Shown here in pieces: positions 25,896-34,264 of a stretch of 64,000 bases of DNA (position 1 is the stretch's first letter; each line of letters opens with the position of its first letter). This DNA comes from an uncultured Lachnospiraceae bacterium. GTDB lineage: Bacteria > Bacillota > Clostridia > Lachnospirales > Lachnospiraceae. The position numbers and the translations under genes are program-made. The stretch lies in the NCBI GenBank assembly GCA_949949005.1, contig CATLHM010000013.1, positions 1 through 64,000 of the forward strand, given 5' to 3'. Below the pieces are notes generated by a model. That model did no database searches. It had not been told where the DNA came from and worked only from the letters and a program-made list of their open reading frames with translations.

Positions 25896-26789
25896 TTATG
25901 TTAAAGTTAAATTCTCCTGCATCATCATCAAAAATTTTTCCGCAGGCTTGGAAAAGACCTGATATTTTTTCCAGATTATATACATCTCAATCTCAATGGA
26001 CGGTGACAGGGGGCGAAACGTAAGTCCGCTGTCACCGGAAGTATTGATAATCCTGTCCAGGCAGATCGCGTACCCCAAACCCTCTTCCACAAGCAGGGAG
26101 GCATTGAACAGCAGATTATAAGTCATAATGATGTCCAGTTCCGAGAGACGGCGCTTCATCCACTGGGATATTCTGCCACCCTCGGTTTCCTGCTGTGATA
26201 TCAGCAATGGCTTCTCCCACAGGTCTTCCGGAGAGATGGATTCTTTTTCTGCCAATGGCGAATCCTTCCGCATTAGGACACCCCAGATATCCTTTGACGG
26301 GAGCTTTAATACTTCATATTTCTTTGTATCCGGCGTTCCAAATATGATGCCGAAATCGATCAGTCCTTTATCCAGTTGTTCCCTGACAAAGGCGGCATTG
26401 CCGCTGGAAATGTGGTAATGGATTCCGGGATAAAGTTTTTTTAAACTTCCGGCTGCTCTTGCCAGCAGGCGCATACCGTCTGTCTCTCCGGCGCCAATAT
26501 AGACATCCCCGACAACCACATTGTCGGAGCAGGTAATCTCATTTTCTGTTTTCTTTACCAGATCAAGAATTTCCTCAGCCCTTTTCCGGAGTATCATTCC
26601 CTCCTCCGTCAACGTAACCTTGCGGGAACCTTTTGTGCCGCGGACCAGGAGCTGTTTTCCCAATTCCTCTTCCAAGTTTTTAATCTGTGTGGAAAGAGTA
26701 GGCTGTGAGAGATGAAGGGACTCGGCAGCGCGTATGATGCTCTGTTCTCTTGCGATGGCAAGAAAGTATTGAAGTACCCGTATTTCCAT
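25896..26789 (-). CDS. LysR-family transcriptional regulator
   Basis: Protein of 297 residues from ATG 26789, with GGAGCG nine bases upstream. N-terminal winged helix-turn-helix MEIRVLQYFLAIAREQS through SQPTLSTQIKNLEEELG, then the two-lobed effector domain (about 90-297). Such proteins usually control a divergent gene in response to a small effector. Here the divergent genes are an 83-residue protein and a truncated flavodoxin-type reductase, so its original target appears to be damaged. The divergent promoter lies in the AT-rich 26790-26900 interval. The effector is unknown. Confidence 0.93.
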   Translation of the reverse strand: MEIRVLQYFLAIAREQSIIRAAESLHLSQPTLSTQIKNLEEELGKQLLVRGTKGSRKVTLTEEGMILRKRAEEILDLVKKTENEITCSDNVVVGDVYIGAGETDGMRLLARAAGSLKKLYPGIHYHISSGNAAFVREQLDKGLIDFGIIFGTPDTKKYEVLKLPSKDIWGVLMRKDSPLAEKESISPEDLWEKPLLISQQETEGGRISQWMKRRLSELDIIMTYNLLFNASLLVEEGLGYAICLDRIINTSGDSGLTFRPLSPSIEIEMYIIWKKYQVFSKPAEKFLMMMQENLTLT

Positions 26790-26975
26790 AGTTTCGCTCC
26801 TTATTGCCCATTTTAGATAAAAACCTAAAAAAATCCTATCATAAATTTCAATAGGTTTCAACTATGAAAATAGATTATATATAAATATTTGTTATTTTCT
26901 TTGCGCGGATTTATAGTTAAATCAGAAACTCCACAGAAAGCTGTGCGGTTATCAAATACGTTAGGGGGCGCGGGA

Positions 26976-27227
26976 ATGGCAGCTATAGGAAGCAGGGAAT
27001 CCGTCATACAGAATCTGGAGGATGCCGGATGTGAAGCGGAAATGATACGGGATTTTCTGGAGTGGTTTGAGAAAGGACAGCAGGCAAAGCAGCTGGAACT
27101 GTTGGAACATCAGAGGGAATATCTGCTCGGCAGGGTACACATGGATGAAAGGAGGATTTCCTGTCTGGATTATCTGATCTATCAGATTCAGGGAAAGACG
27201 GTCGGAAAGAAAAAGGATAAAATCTAA
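26976..27227 (+). CDS. Small coiled-coil protein, unknown, before the flavodoxin remnant
   Basis: Protein of 83 residues from ATG 26976, with GGGGGCG nine bases upstream. The N-terminal part (SVIQNLEDAGCEAEMIRDFLEWFEKG) looks like a small helical unit and residues 40-75 (LLEHQREYLLGRVHMDERR) resemble the dimerising coiled coil at the end of MerR-type regulators. Proteins like this are often found beside LysR and flavodoxin genes in gut Clostridia, from memory, but I know of no function. Its stop lies 18 bases before the flavodoxin fragment. Confidence 0.55.
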   Translation: MAAIGSRESVIQNLEDAGCEAEMIRDFLEWFEKGQQAKQLELLEHQREYLLGRVHMDERRISCLDYLIYQIQGKTVGKKKDKI

Positions 27228-27245
27228 GAGGAAGAGGGAAAGAAA

Positions 27246-27422
27246 ATTGAGAAAAAAATATTAGTAATTTCGACCAGCCTGAGAGCAAACGGCAGTTCGG
27301 ATATGTTGGCAGAGGCATTTATAGGCGGAGCCAGGGAAGCAGGGCAGGAGACGGAGATTACCTATCGGAACCTGACCATCCTGCCCAAGTCAAGGAGAGG
27401 TTGTTGTGGACTATCTGTATAG
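27246..27422 (+). pseudogene. Flavodoxin / NADPH-dependent FMN reductase fragment
   Basis: After a purine-rich ribosome site the frame begins IEKKILVISTSLRANGSSDML, the N-terminal FMN-phosphate loop (TSLRxxGxSD) of flavodoxin-like reductases, but the first codon is ATT where ATG is expected. The frame runs only to TAG at 27420-27422, about 58 codons, replacing the usual CxGCxxC segment and the rest of a 180-residue protein with unrelated residues. Start loss and truncation mean the gene is dead. It would have formed an operon with the 83-residue protein under the LysR regulator. Confidence 0.65.
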
Positions 27423-27491
27423 CTGAATAGATAAAAATATGCAGGCAGTCGCTATTGTCCCGAAGGATATAGTCGTTGCACCGTCTAACAA

Positions 27492-28650
27492 TTACGCAGC
27501 TTTCCTTTTCCGTTCCTCCAATCTTTTTTTGTGTGTTCCTGCCTTCTCCATCTTCTTAACTTCTTTAAAGCAAAGGATCATACAGAGGATAAAGGCCAAT
27601 ACATCTGCGGTCGGCCCCGCCATAAGAATACCTGTCAGCCCCCAAATCCTCGATAAGATCAGCATTGCAGGGATATAGAACAACAACTGCTTTGAAAGGG
27701 ATGCAACCGCAGCTTTGACCGGCTGGCCAATTGCCTGAAACAGCACACCTGCACACATCTGTACTCCATTTAAAAATGTCAGCAGAAGATAAATTCGGAA
27801 GCACTGTACAGCAAATTCCTCATACAGACTGGATTCTGTACCAAAAATCCGGATAAGCTGCAATGGGAAACACTGGAAGATCTGTTGATGTCAGGTTATT
27901 AAAACAGCTTGCAAATCCAAGACTTGCCATCCTGCAGGCGACAGACCAGTTCATAACCAAAGATGCCTTTCCAAACTGGATCGTTTTAAATTTAAACAGA
28001 TAGGCAACATTACAAAGCAGGCCCACAAGCTGCGAAAGTACCGTGGCTGCAGCAGCGCCCTCAACTCCCCAATGAAATACAAAAATAAAAATCGGGTCAA
28101 GGATTGTATTGAGGATCGCACCGATCATCATAGCGAACATGGCATAACGAGGGCTTCCATCGGTACGGATTGCGGAATTGATAACCGTTGCCACAATCGC
28201 AAAAGGAAAACCGATCACAATAATACGGCCATATCCAACCGCATACGGCATCAGGCTGTCCGTTGCTCCAAAGATGCGGCACAGGGGACTTAAGAAAATA
28301 AAGGCGAACACCGCATAAAGTACACTGATAATGCCAGAAGCGATCACAGCAGTTCCCACGCCCTTTGCCGCCTTATCCGCATTGCCCTGCCCTAAATTCA
28401 GACTGAAAAATGCCGCAAGGCCATCACCAAATAGGGTAGCAACAGCAATCGCTATCGTGGCAATCGGAGCGATAATATTTGTCGCACCATTTCCAAGAAA
28501 TCCTACGCCCTGACCAATAAAAATCTGGTCTACCATGTTGTAGAGTGAATTGATGATAAGAGAAATAATACTCGGTATCGCATAGCTCGCAAGCAGTCTG
28601 CCAATCCGCTCATAGCCAAGTGGATTCTCTGTTGTCTGTGTAGTGTTCAT
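27492..28650 (-). pseudogene. MATE-family multidrug efflux pump, frameshifted and internally deleted
   Basis: Minus-strand gene starting at ATG 28650 with GGAGGAGC upstream. Frame one encodes the first 255 or so residues of a MATE pump (GYERIGRLLASYAIPSIISL, DQIFIGQG, TDGSPRYAMFA). At about 27870 it shifts, and the C-terminal 120 residues continue in another frame from LQLIRIFGTESS to the end at 27492. Together these give about 375 residues against the usual 450; the missing part covers helices 7-8. A deletion of about 85 codons that broke frame explains this. The regulator gene upstream (MarR) is intact. No full pump can be made. Confidence 0.8.
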
Positions 28651-28670
28651 AATAAATGCTCCTCCTTTAA

Positions 28671-28682
28671 TTAGAATTCTAA
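28671..28682. promoter_or_regulatory. MarR-type operator palindrome, copy 1
   Basis: TTAGAATTCTAA, a perfect 12-bp palindrome, lies between the marR and MATE genes just upstream of the MATE start. An identical site occurs before marR itself (29150-29161), the pattern of an auto-regulated MarR/efflux operon. Confidence 0.65.
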
Positions 28683-28702
28683 CTAATAGAGCAAAAGAAT
28701 AC

Positions 28703-29128
28703 TTATTTCGTATTCTCCGTCATTTGCATAATGACCTTTTCAAAGATTTTTAAATCATCCTCGGAAATCCCAACAAAAATACTGTGCATATACTCCCCAA
28801 TGCGTTCGGTTATATCATCCTGTATCGCAAGTGTCTGCTCCGTCAGTACAAGTTTTTTATACCGTCCGTCACTCGCCAGACTCTCCCGCCGCAAATACCC
28901 ATTGCGCTCCAGATTGCTGATAAGGCTTGTAACTGAGGAACCCTTGATCTCCAAAAACTCCTCTAAATCCTTCGGAAAGATGTCTCTTTTTTCCGATTCA
29001 ACAATCATATAGTGCAAAATAAGCGCCTGAATACTGGTGATTGGTGTATCCGTGAAAAAACTCGCAAAGTATCTTCGTATTCTCCGATTCAGCTTATCAT
29101 ATTTTTCCATCAGCTTTTGTTCGTCCAT
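28703..29128 (-). CDS. MarR-family transcriptional regulator
   Basis: Protein of 141 residues with the MarR winged helix (FPKDLEEFLEIKGSSVTSLI, then LERNGYLRRESLASDGRYKK as the recognition wing) and dimerisation helices at both ends. It should repress its own gene and the MATE pump until a small ligand binds, through the TTAGAATTCTAA palindromes found before both genes. It is intact while its pump is broken. Its ATG at 29126-29128 is followed by a clean frame; the ribosome site is GAGGGAC. Confidence 0.92.
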   Translation of the reverse strand: MDEQKLMEKYDKLNRRIRRYFASFFTDTPITSIQALILHYMIVESEKRDIFPKDLEEFLEIKGSSVTSLISNLERNGYLRRESLASDGRYKKLVLTEQTLAIQDDITERIGEYMHSIFVGISEDDLKIFEKVIMQMTENTK

Positions 29129-29149
29129 AATTAGTCCCTCATTATGTAA

Positions 29150-29161
29150 TTAGAATTCTAA
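29150..29161. promoter_or_regulatory. MarR-type operator palindrome, copy 2
   Basis: TTAGAATTCTAA, identical to the copy at 28671-28682 and 22 bases upstream of the marR start. Together they form a plausible regulon of two sites. Confidence 0.65.
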
Positions 29162-29634
29162 ATAAACAAAGCTATGAGACACCCCGCCGATTTAAAAGTC
29201 AATAGCTAAAATGTCAGTTCACATTTTTTTCAGATTTAGCTAGTGTTTGGTGGGTGGGGCCACATTGGGACTGCGTTATGATCTTTGCATAGCGATTTCC
29301 TTGTCAGACAAATAAAGTATAAGTATTTGCTATCTACAAACAATCTTGTTAAGATAAATCCAGAAACATAAAACAAAAAGTAATTGAGAAATCCGCAAGA
29401 ATTCACTTAGAAATTGTTTATCTTTCTGTCAGGTGGATGTTATCTGTGACAGAGGCAAAAGCAGGTGATGTGTTTTACCACGATGCGGAGATTTCGGCGG
29501 AATATACCAAGATTGGTATATTTGATGCCACAGAGGAGTTTGTGACTGCTGTTGAGGAAAACACCGTTGCTTGAAGAAATATCAATATCGTAAAGAAACC
29601 TATAAAATATATAAATCGAATGGAGGAAATCAAG
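29162..29634. other. Gap with a 45-codon orphan frame
   Basis: Between marR and the DUF3737 gene there is no intact gene. ATG 29437 to TGA 29574 encodes 45 residues (start MLSVTEAKAGDVFYHDAE, end VEENTVA) with the composition of a real protein and AGGTGG just upstream. It looks like the C-terminal end of a lost enzyme, but I cannot name the family. The remainder is AT-rich and unassigned. Confidence 0.35.
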
Positions 29635-30501
29635 ATGAAAGTAATTGAAAATCAGACTTTTGACATGGAGCGTGCTCTTTATGGAAACGAGAATGTGTTG
29701 GTGCAAAACTGTTCTTTTGACGGGCCGGCAGACGGAGAGAGCGCCTTCAAAGAGGGAAGGAATATCGAAGCGGTACATTGCTTTTTCAATCTGCGCTACC
29801 CCTTCTGGCATGACCAGGGGCTTTCCGTCAAGGATTCGGAAATGACGCAAGCTTGCAGGGCAGCTCTCTGGTATTCCGACCATGTGGAGATCACGGATAC
29901 GAAGCTGCATGGAATCAAGGCGCTCAGAGAGTGCAGCGATGTCGTAATCCGAAACTGTGACATTATTTCCCCGGAGTTCGGATGGTCCACAAGGGGAATC
30001 CGCATGGAAGATACCACGGCGGTCAGCGAGTATTTTATGATGCGGTCGGAAGATCTGATATTTTGTGGCGTGGAGTTTAAGGGAAAATACTCTTTCCAGT
30101 ATGCCAAAAACGCCACCTTTGAAAACTGCGTATTTGATACGAAGGATGCGTTCTGGCATGGGGAAAACATAACCGTCAAAGACAGCGTGGTCAAAGGGGA
30201 ATATCTGGCATGGTACTCGGACGGCCTGACACTGATCCGCTGTAAGATTATCGGGACCCAGCCTCTGTGTTACTGCAAGAACCTGAAACTGATCGATTGT
30301 GAAATGGTGGATACCGACCTCGCTTTCGAGAAATCGGAAGTGGATGCAGTCATTACAACAAAGGTTGACAGTATCAAAAATCCGCTGTCCGGCCGGATCT
30401 GTGTGCCGGAGGTGGGAGAAGTGATCATGGATGACGAGCATGCAAAAGGAGAGGTAATGATCGGCGGATTAAAAGAAGTAGAAACGACATATCCGATTTG
30501 A
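29635..30501 (+). CDS. DUF3737 family protein, right-handed beta-helix
   Basis: Protein of 288 residues from ATG 29635 (GGAGG eight bases upstream). It is built of repeating units in which a short strand with W, Y or F and C residues recurs about every 20 residues (ENCVFDTKDAFWHGENITVK, KDSVVKGEYLAWYSDGLTL and others), giving a predicted right-handed beta helix. This matches DUF3737, common in gut Firmicutes and without known function. No signal peptide. It is followed at 37 bases by a lipoprotein gene, possibly one transcript. A role in sugar or redox metabolism has been guessed for the family but the sequence does not show it. Confidence 0.88.
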   Translation: MKVIENQTFDMERALYGNENVLVQNCSFDGPADGESAFKEGRNIEAVHCFFNLRYPFWHDQGLSVKDSEMTQACRAALWYSDHVEITDTKLHGIKALRECSDVVIRNCDIISPEFGWSTRGIRMEDTTAVSEYFMMRSEDLIFCGVEFKGKYSFQYAKNATFENCVFDTKDAFWHGENITVKDSVVKGEYLAWYSDGLTLIRCKIIGTQPLCYCKNLKLIDCEMVDTDLAFEKSEVDAVITTKVDSIKNPLSGRICVPEVGEVIMDDEHAKGEVMIGGLKEVETTYPI

Positions 30502-30538
30502 AATTATGTAAAAAAGTCGAAAAAGGAGCAGGCAAACG

Positions 30539-31150
30539 ATGAGAAAATTTTATACAGTTATGTATCTGGCTATCATTCTGTCTTGGCTGTCAGCCTGTGG
30601 AAAGAATGATACACAGGCCCAGACATCCAGCCGCCAGGCAGAGCCTTCCACGATAGAGAGTGCCATTGTAGATGAATCTGGAAATGTGGCAGAATCGGTG
30701 GAGGCTGTAAATGAAGAAGCTGGAGCTATGCGGGAAACCGAGAGGAATGAAACAGATACGGCAGAAACAGATATTCAGAATAATACGGAGGAAAATAAAG
30801 TGGCAAATATGAATGTGCAGGTTGGCGATGTGGTATTTTCAGCGACACTGGAAGAGAATGAAGCCGTGTCTGTTCTGGTGGAAATGATGCGGGAGAGTCC
30901 TGTGGTGATCCAGATGAGTGACTATTCCGGCTTTGAAAAGGTAGGCCCTCTGGGAACAAGCCTTCCGGTAAACAACAGCCAGACCACGACACAGGCCGGG
31001 GATATTGTCTTATACAATGGGGATCAGATCGTTATTTTTTATGGTTCCAATTCCTGGAGCTATACGAGATTGGGGCATATTGATGATCTGACCGGTTGGG
31101 AAGATGCGCTTGGAAGCGGAGATTTTACTATGACTTTGTCTTTAGAATAA
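30539..31150 (+). CDS. Lipoprotein with cyclophilin-like domain
   Basis: Protein of 203 residues. Residues 1-20 form a lipoprotein signal with lipobox LSAC, so Cys20 would be lipidated and the protein anchored outside the membrane. A low-complexity, acidic linker (25-90) precedes a cyclophilin-like beta barrel of the bacterial DUF type (about 90-203: MQVGDVVFSATLEEN region, then GDIVLYNGDQIVIFYGSNSW). These domains lack the proline-isomerase residues of true cyclophilins. Function unknown. The ATG has GGAGCAGG upstream. Its stop is followed directly by an in-frame HicB tail. Confidence 0.82.
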   Translation: MRKFYTVMYLAIILSWLSACGKNDTQAQTSSRQAEPSTIESAIVDESGNVAESVEAVNEEAGAMRETERNETDTAETDIQNNTEENKVANMNVQVGDVVFSATLEENEAVSVLVEMMRESPVVIQMSDYSGFEKVGPLGTSLPVNNSQTTTQAGDIVLYNGDQIVIFYGSNSWSYTRLGHIDDLTGWEDALGSGDFTMTLSLE

Positions 31151-31324
31151 ATCGATAGTACATGGTCGCCCTTGAAGAAGGAAAAAGTTGATACAAAAAC
31201 TGTCAGGCGCAATGTAGCGCTTCCAGGCTGGCTCAATTATGAAGCGGAACATGCGGGTATCAATGTTTCAAGAGTGTTACAGGAAGCGTTGATGAGCGCG
31301 CTCAATGTAAATAGAAATTTATAG
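31151..31324 (+). pseudogene. C-terminal remnant of a HicB antitoxin
   Basis: Immediately after the lipoprotein stop, in the same frame, the sequence reads TKTVRRNVALPGWLNYEAE and GINVSRVLQEALMSALNV, the C-terminal ribbon-helix-helix of HicB antitoxins. No start codon or N-terminal domain precedes it. It is a scar of a toxin-antitoxin locus, separate from the intact HicB at 22218. Stop TAG is at 31322-31324. Confidence 0.6.
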
Positions 31325-31375
31325 CCGCCTTACGGCGAAAGGTGTTTGCGGCATAGAAAAATGAAAGGGATGAAA

Positions 31376-31882
31376 TCAAAACCCCTCCTTCTTCAAAGAT
31401 GCCGCATATTCCTTCCCCTCCTGTACATAATGAAGGGCATTTTCCCTGTTGGCGGCGATTTCCCCGTCGGTTACGGCGCGTTTTACCCTGGCGGGGCTCC
31501 CGATTACCAGGGAGTTGTCCGGAATTACCGTGTTCTGGGTGATCAGGGCGCCTGCACCGATGATGCAGTTTTTCCCCACTACGGCTCCGTTTAAGAGGAT
31601 GGCCCCCATACCCACCAGCGTATTGTCGCCGATTTTGCAGCCGTGTATCACGGCACTGTGGCCTACCGTAACAGAGCGGCCGATTTCTACCTGCTGACCG
31701 GGATCCACATGCACGACGCAGTTGTCCTGTATATTGCTTCCTTCTCCGATCTGAATGCCGGCCCTTTCGCCACGCACCGTGGCATGGAACCAGATGCTGC
31801 AGTCCTTTTCGATGGTCACATCACCGTAAACTGCGGCTCCCGGGGCGATGAAGGTATCCGGATGAATCTGTGGTTTTTTCAT
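31376..31882 (-). CDS. Gamma-class carbonic anhydrase-like hexapeptide protein
   Basis: Protein of 168 residues composed of hexapeptide repeats forming a left-handed beta helix, with metal-ligand histidines at VVHVD, GHSAVIHGC and the adjacent H, as in gamma-carbonic anhydrases (YrdA/PaaY-type). As a trimer with metal at the interfaces it would hydrate CO2 or act on acyl-CoA esters; PaaY homologues belong to phenylacetate pathways. This is relevant because the divergent operon at 32113 contains aryl-acetate genes. Start at ATG 31880-31882; the ribosome site is weak (AAGGATAA). Which activity it has cannot be decided from sequence. Confidence 0.88.
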   Translation of the reverse strand: MKKPQIHPDTFIAPGAAVYGDVTIEKDCSIWFHATVRGERAGIQIGEGSNIQDNCVVHVDPGQQVEIGRSVTVGHSAVIHGCKIGDNTLVGMGAILLNGAVVGKNCIIGAGALITQNTVIPDNSLVIGSPARVKRAVTDGEIAANRENALHYVQEGKEYAASLKKEGF

Positions 31883-31998
31883 TTCAAATTATCCTTATTC
31901 TGTAAAACTCAAATTTTCTGTGATCTGTTAAAGATACAACAGAAATCCCGTTTTTTCAAGAAAAATTTTCTTGAAAATGTTAGAAAATAATCATACTA

Positions 31999-32027
31999 TT
32001 GACTTTAACGGTTAAAAGTGCTAAAGT
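31999..32027 (+). promoter_or_regulatory. Promoter of the aryl-acid operon with palindrome
   Basis: -35 TTGACT (31999-32004), 17-bp spacer and -10 TAAAGT (32022-32027). The spacer holds TTTAACGGTTAAA, an almost perfect palindrome that could be a repressor site, lying between the two elements. A leader of about 75 bases follows before the first gene. Confidence 0.65.
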
Positions 32028-32112
32028 GTAAAGGTGGTTTTTCGGTAAGGCGCCTTTTCCATTCAGGAGAGGCTTGCCTGTGACGAACTTAGCAGCAGAA
32101 AGGAGTATTTTT

Positions 32113-32511
32113 ATGTCAGCCTTAGAGGAGATCCGCCGCCGGTTTCAGGAGGATCATTTTGCCACGGACGCGGCGGGAGCCCAAATTGACTGCGCGGAGC
32201 CCGGAAGGGCGGTGTGCTCCCTGACACTGGAAGAGAAGCACATGAACGGGATAGGCGTCCCCATGGGAGGCGCTGTTTTTACGCTGGCGGATTTTGCCTG
32301 TGCGGTTGCCGCCAACGGGTACTGCGAGAAAGCGACGGTGAGCCAGAACGCTTCCATCACCTTTCTGGCCCCTGCCAAGGGAAAACGTCTGATCGCGGAG
32401 GCTTCCTGTCTGAGGTCGGGGCGTACCACTGCGCTTTATGCGGTGGACGTGAGGGACGAGCTGGGAACCTATGTGGCCCACGCCGCCATCAACAGCTATA
32501 TCGTGCAATAA
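32113..32511 (+). CDS. PaaI-like hotdog-fold thioesterase
   Basis: Protein of 132 residues from ATG 32113 (AGGAG nine bases upstream). The hotdog fold is shown by GVPMGGAVFTLADFAC, SQNASITFLAP and RTTALYAVDVRDELG. PaaI-like enzymes hydrolyse (hydroxy)phenylacetyl-CoA or similar thioesters. Note that the usual HGG of this family reads MGG here, so the histidine that contacts the thioester is replaced; activity is uncertain. It is the first gene of a seven-gene operon with CoA ligases and IorAB, and its job may be to release free acid when acyl-CoA accumulates. Next gene starts 37 bases after its stop. Confidence 0.85.
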   Translation: MSALEEIRRRFQEDHFATDAAGAQIDCAEPGRAVCSLTLEEKHMNGIGVPMGGAVFTLADFACAVAANGYCEKATVSQNASITFLAPAKGKRLIAEASCLRSGRTTALYAVDVRDELGTYVAHAAINSYIVQ

Positions 32512-32548
32512 GCATAGAAAGAAGGATACAAAAAGGAGGAACCCTATC

Positions 32549-34186
32549 ATGGTGATCACGGAGTTTTTGGAGCGGAACGCCCGGCTTTACGGGTCGGATA
32601 CGGCGCTTGTGGAGCTCAATCCCTCCCAGGAGCGGGACAGCGCGGTGACCTGGCGGGAGGCAAGCCTGATCGAGAGCGCGGCAAACGGAGCCCCTTATCG
32701 CCGGGAGCTGAGCTGGACAGACTTTGACAGGCGGGCCAACCGTTTCGCAAATCTGCTCTTAAGCCGGGGGCTTAAGAGGGAGACAAAGGTGGGCATTTTG
32801 ATGATGAATTGTCTGGAATGGCTGCCTATTTATTTTGGTATTTTGAAGGCAGGAGGGGTGGCAGTACCCTTAAATTTCCGCTATTCCGCAGAAGAGATCA
32901 AATACTGCCTGGAGCTTGCAGATGTGGAGGTGCTGATTTTCGGGCCAGAGTTTATCAGCCGTATGGACACGATTGTGGAGGAGCTGTCAGGGGTAAGAAC
33001 CATGTTCTTTCCCGGGCCGGAGGGGCCCTCTTACACGGAGGACTTTCTTAAGCTTACCAGATTCTGTTCTTCCAGCGCGCCCCCTGTAGCTTTGGACGAG
33101 GAGGATATTGCGGCTATTTATTTTTCTTCCGGCACCACGGGATTTCCCAAGGCGATCCTGCACAACCACCGGGCCCTTCGTTCCTCCTGTGAGACGGAAC
33201 AGAATCACCACGGGCAGACCAAAGAGGATGTGTTTCTCTGCATTCCACCTCTTTATCATACGGGGGCGAAGATGCACTGGTTCGGCTCTCTGATCACGGC
33301 CGGCAAGGCGGTGCTGCTTCGGGGCGTGAAGCCGGAGTGGATCCTGCGGGCGGTGACGGAAGAGAAGTGTACCATTGTATGGCTTTTGGTGCCCTGGGCC
33401 CAGGATCTTTTAGATGCCATCGAGGCCGGAAAGGTGGAAATGGGGCATTACCTGCTGGAGCAGTGGCGGCTGATGCATATCGGAGCCCAGCCTGTACCGC
33501 CCAGTCTGATTCAGCGTTGGAAAAAGCATTTCCCCCATCATCAGTACGACACGAATTATGGCCTGAGCGAGTCTATCGGCCCCGGCTGTGTCCATCTGGG
33601 AGTGGAAAACATACATAAGGTGGGAGCCATCGGGAAGCCGGGCTATCACTGGGAGGCAAAGATCGTGGACGAGCAGGGCAGGGAGACTGCCCAGGGCCAG
33701 GTGGGGGAACTGATCGTTCACGGCCCCGGAGTCATGCTCTGTTATTATAAGAATCCCGAGGCCACGGACGAGGTGTTAAAGGACGGCTGGCTCTACACGG
33801 GAGATATGGCCCGGATGGACGAGGACGGGTTTATCTATCTGGTAGACCGGAAAAAGGACGTGATCATTTCCGGAGGCGAAAACCTCTATCCGGTACAGAT
33901 CGAGGATTTCCTGCGCCGAAACGAGAAGATCAAGGATGTGGCCGTGATCGGCCTGCCTGATGATCGGCTGGGCGAGATCGCTGCCGCGGTCATTGAGCTT
34001 AAGGAGGATGTATCCTGTACGGAAGAGGAGATTATGGCCTTTTGTAAAGAACTCCCCCGGTACAAGCGGCCCAGGAAGGTTATTTTTGAGGATGTCCCCA
34101 GGAACCCCACGGGCAAGATCGAGAAACCCCTGCTCAGGGAAAGATACTGCCACGGCAGTCTTGTGGAAGCGCAGATTAAAAAATAA
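32549..34186 (+). CDS. Acyl-CoA synthetase (AMP-forming), class I adenylate ligase
   Basis: Protein of 545 residues from ATG 32549 (AAGGAGG ten bases upstream). Adenylate-forming signatures: YFSSGTTGFPKAI (P-loop, about 200), TNYGLSESIG and the hinge YTGDMARMDEDG, then the catalytic lysine motif NPTGKIEK near the end. It would convert a free acid, ATP and CoA to acyl-CoA, AMP and PPi. The acid could be an aryl or branched-chain carboxylate: its operon has a second CoA ligase (PaaK-like) and IorAB. The N-terminal part contains a segment about 25 residues longer than most family members (NPSQERDSAVTWREASLIES). Confidence 0.9.
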   Translation: MVITEFLERNARLYGSDTALVELNPSQERDSAVTWREASLIESAANGAPYRRELSWTDFDRRANRFANLLLSRGLKRETKVGILMMNCLEWLPIYFGILKAGGVAVPLNFRYSAEEIKYCLELADVEVLIFGPEFISRMDTIVEELSGVRTMFFPGPEGPSYTEDFLKLTRFCSSSAPPVALDEEDIAAIYFSSGTTGFPKAILHNHRALRSSCETEQNHHGQTKEDVFLCIPPLYHTGAKMHWFGSLITAGKAVLLRGVKPEWILRAVTEEKCTIVWLLVPWAQDLLDAIEAGKVEMGHYLLEQWRLMHIGAQPVPPSLIQRWKKHFPHHQYDTNYGLSESIGPGCVHLGVENIHKVGAIGKPGYHWEAKIVDEQGRETAQGQVGELIVHGPGVMLCYYKNPEATDEVLKDGWLYTGDMARMDEDGFIYLVDRKKDVIISGGENLYPVQIEDFLRRNEKIKDVAVIGLPDDRLGEIAAAVIELKEDVSCTEEEIMAFCKELPRYKRPRKVIFEDVPRNPTGKIEKPLLRERYCHGSLVEAQIKK

Positions 34187-34264
34187 AGAAAGAAAACAGT
34201 TTGTGTCTGCGTGGCATCCACAAACTTTACATGCGCAAAAATCGCGCAGAAAAGAGGTTAAGTG

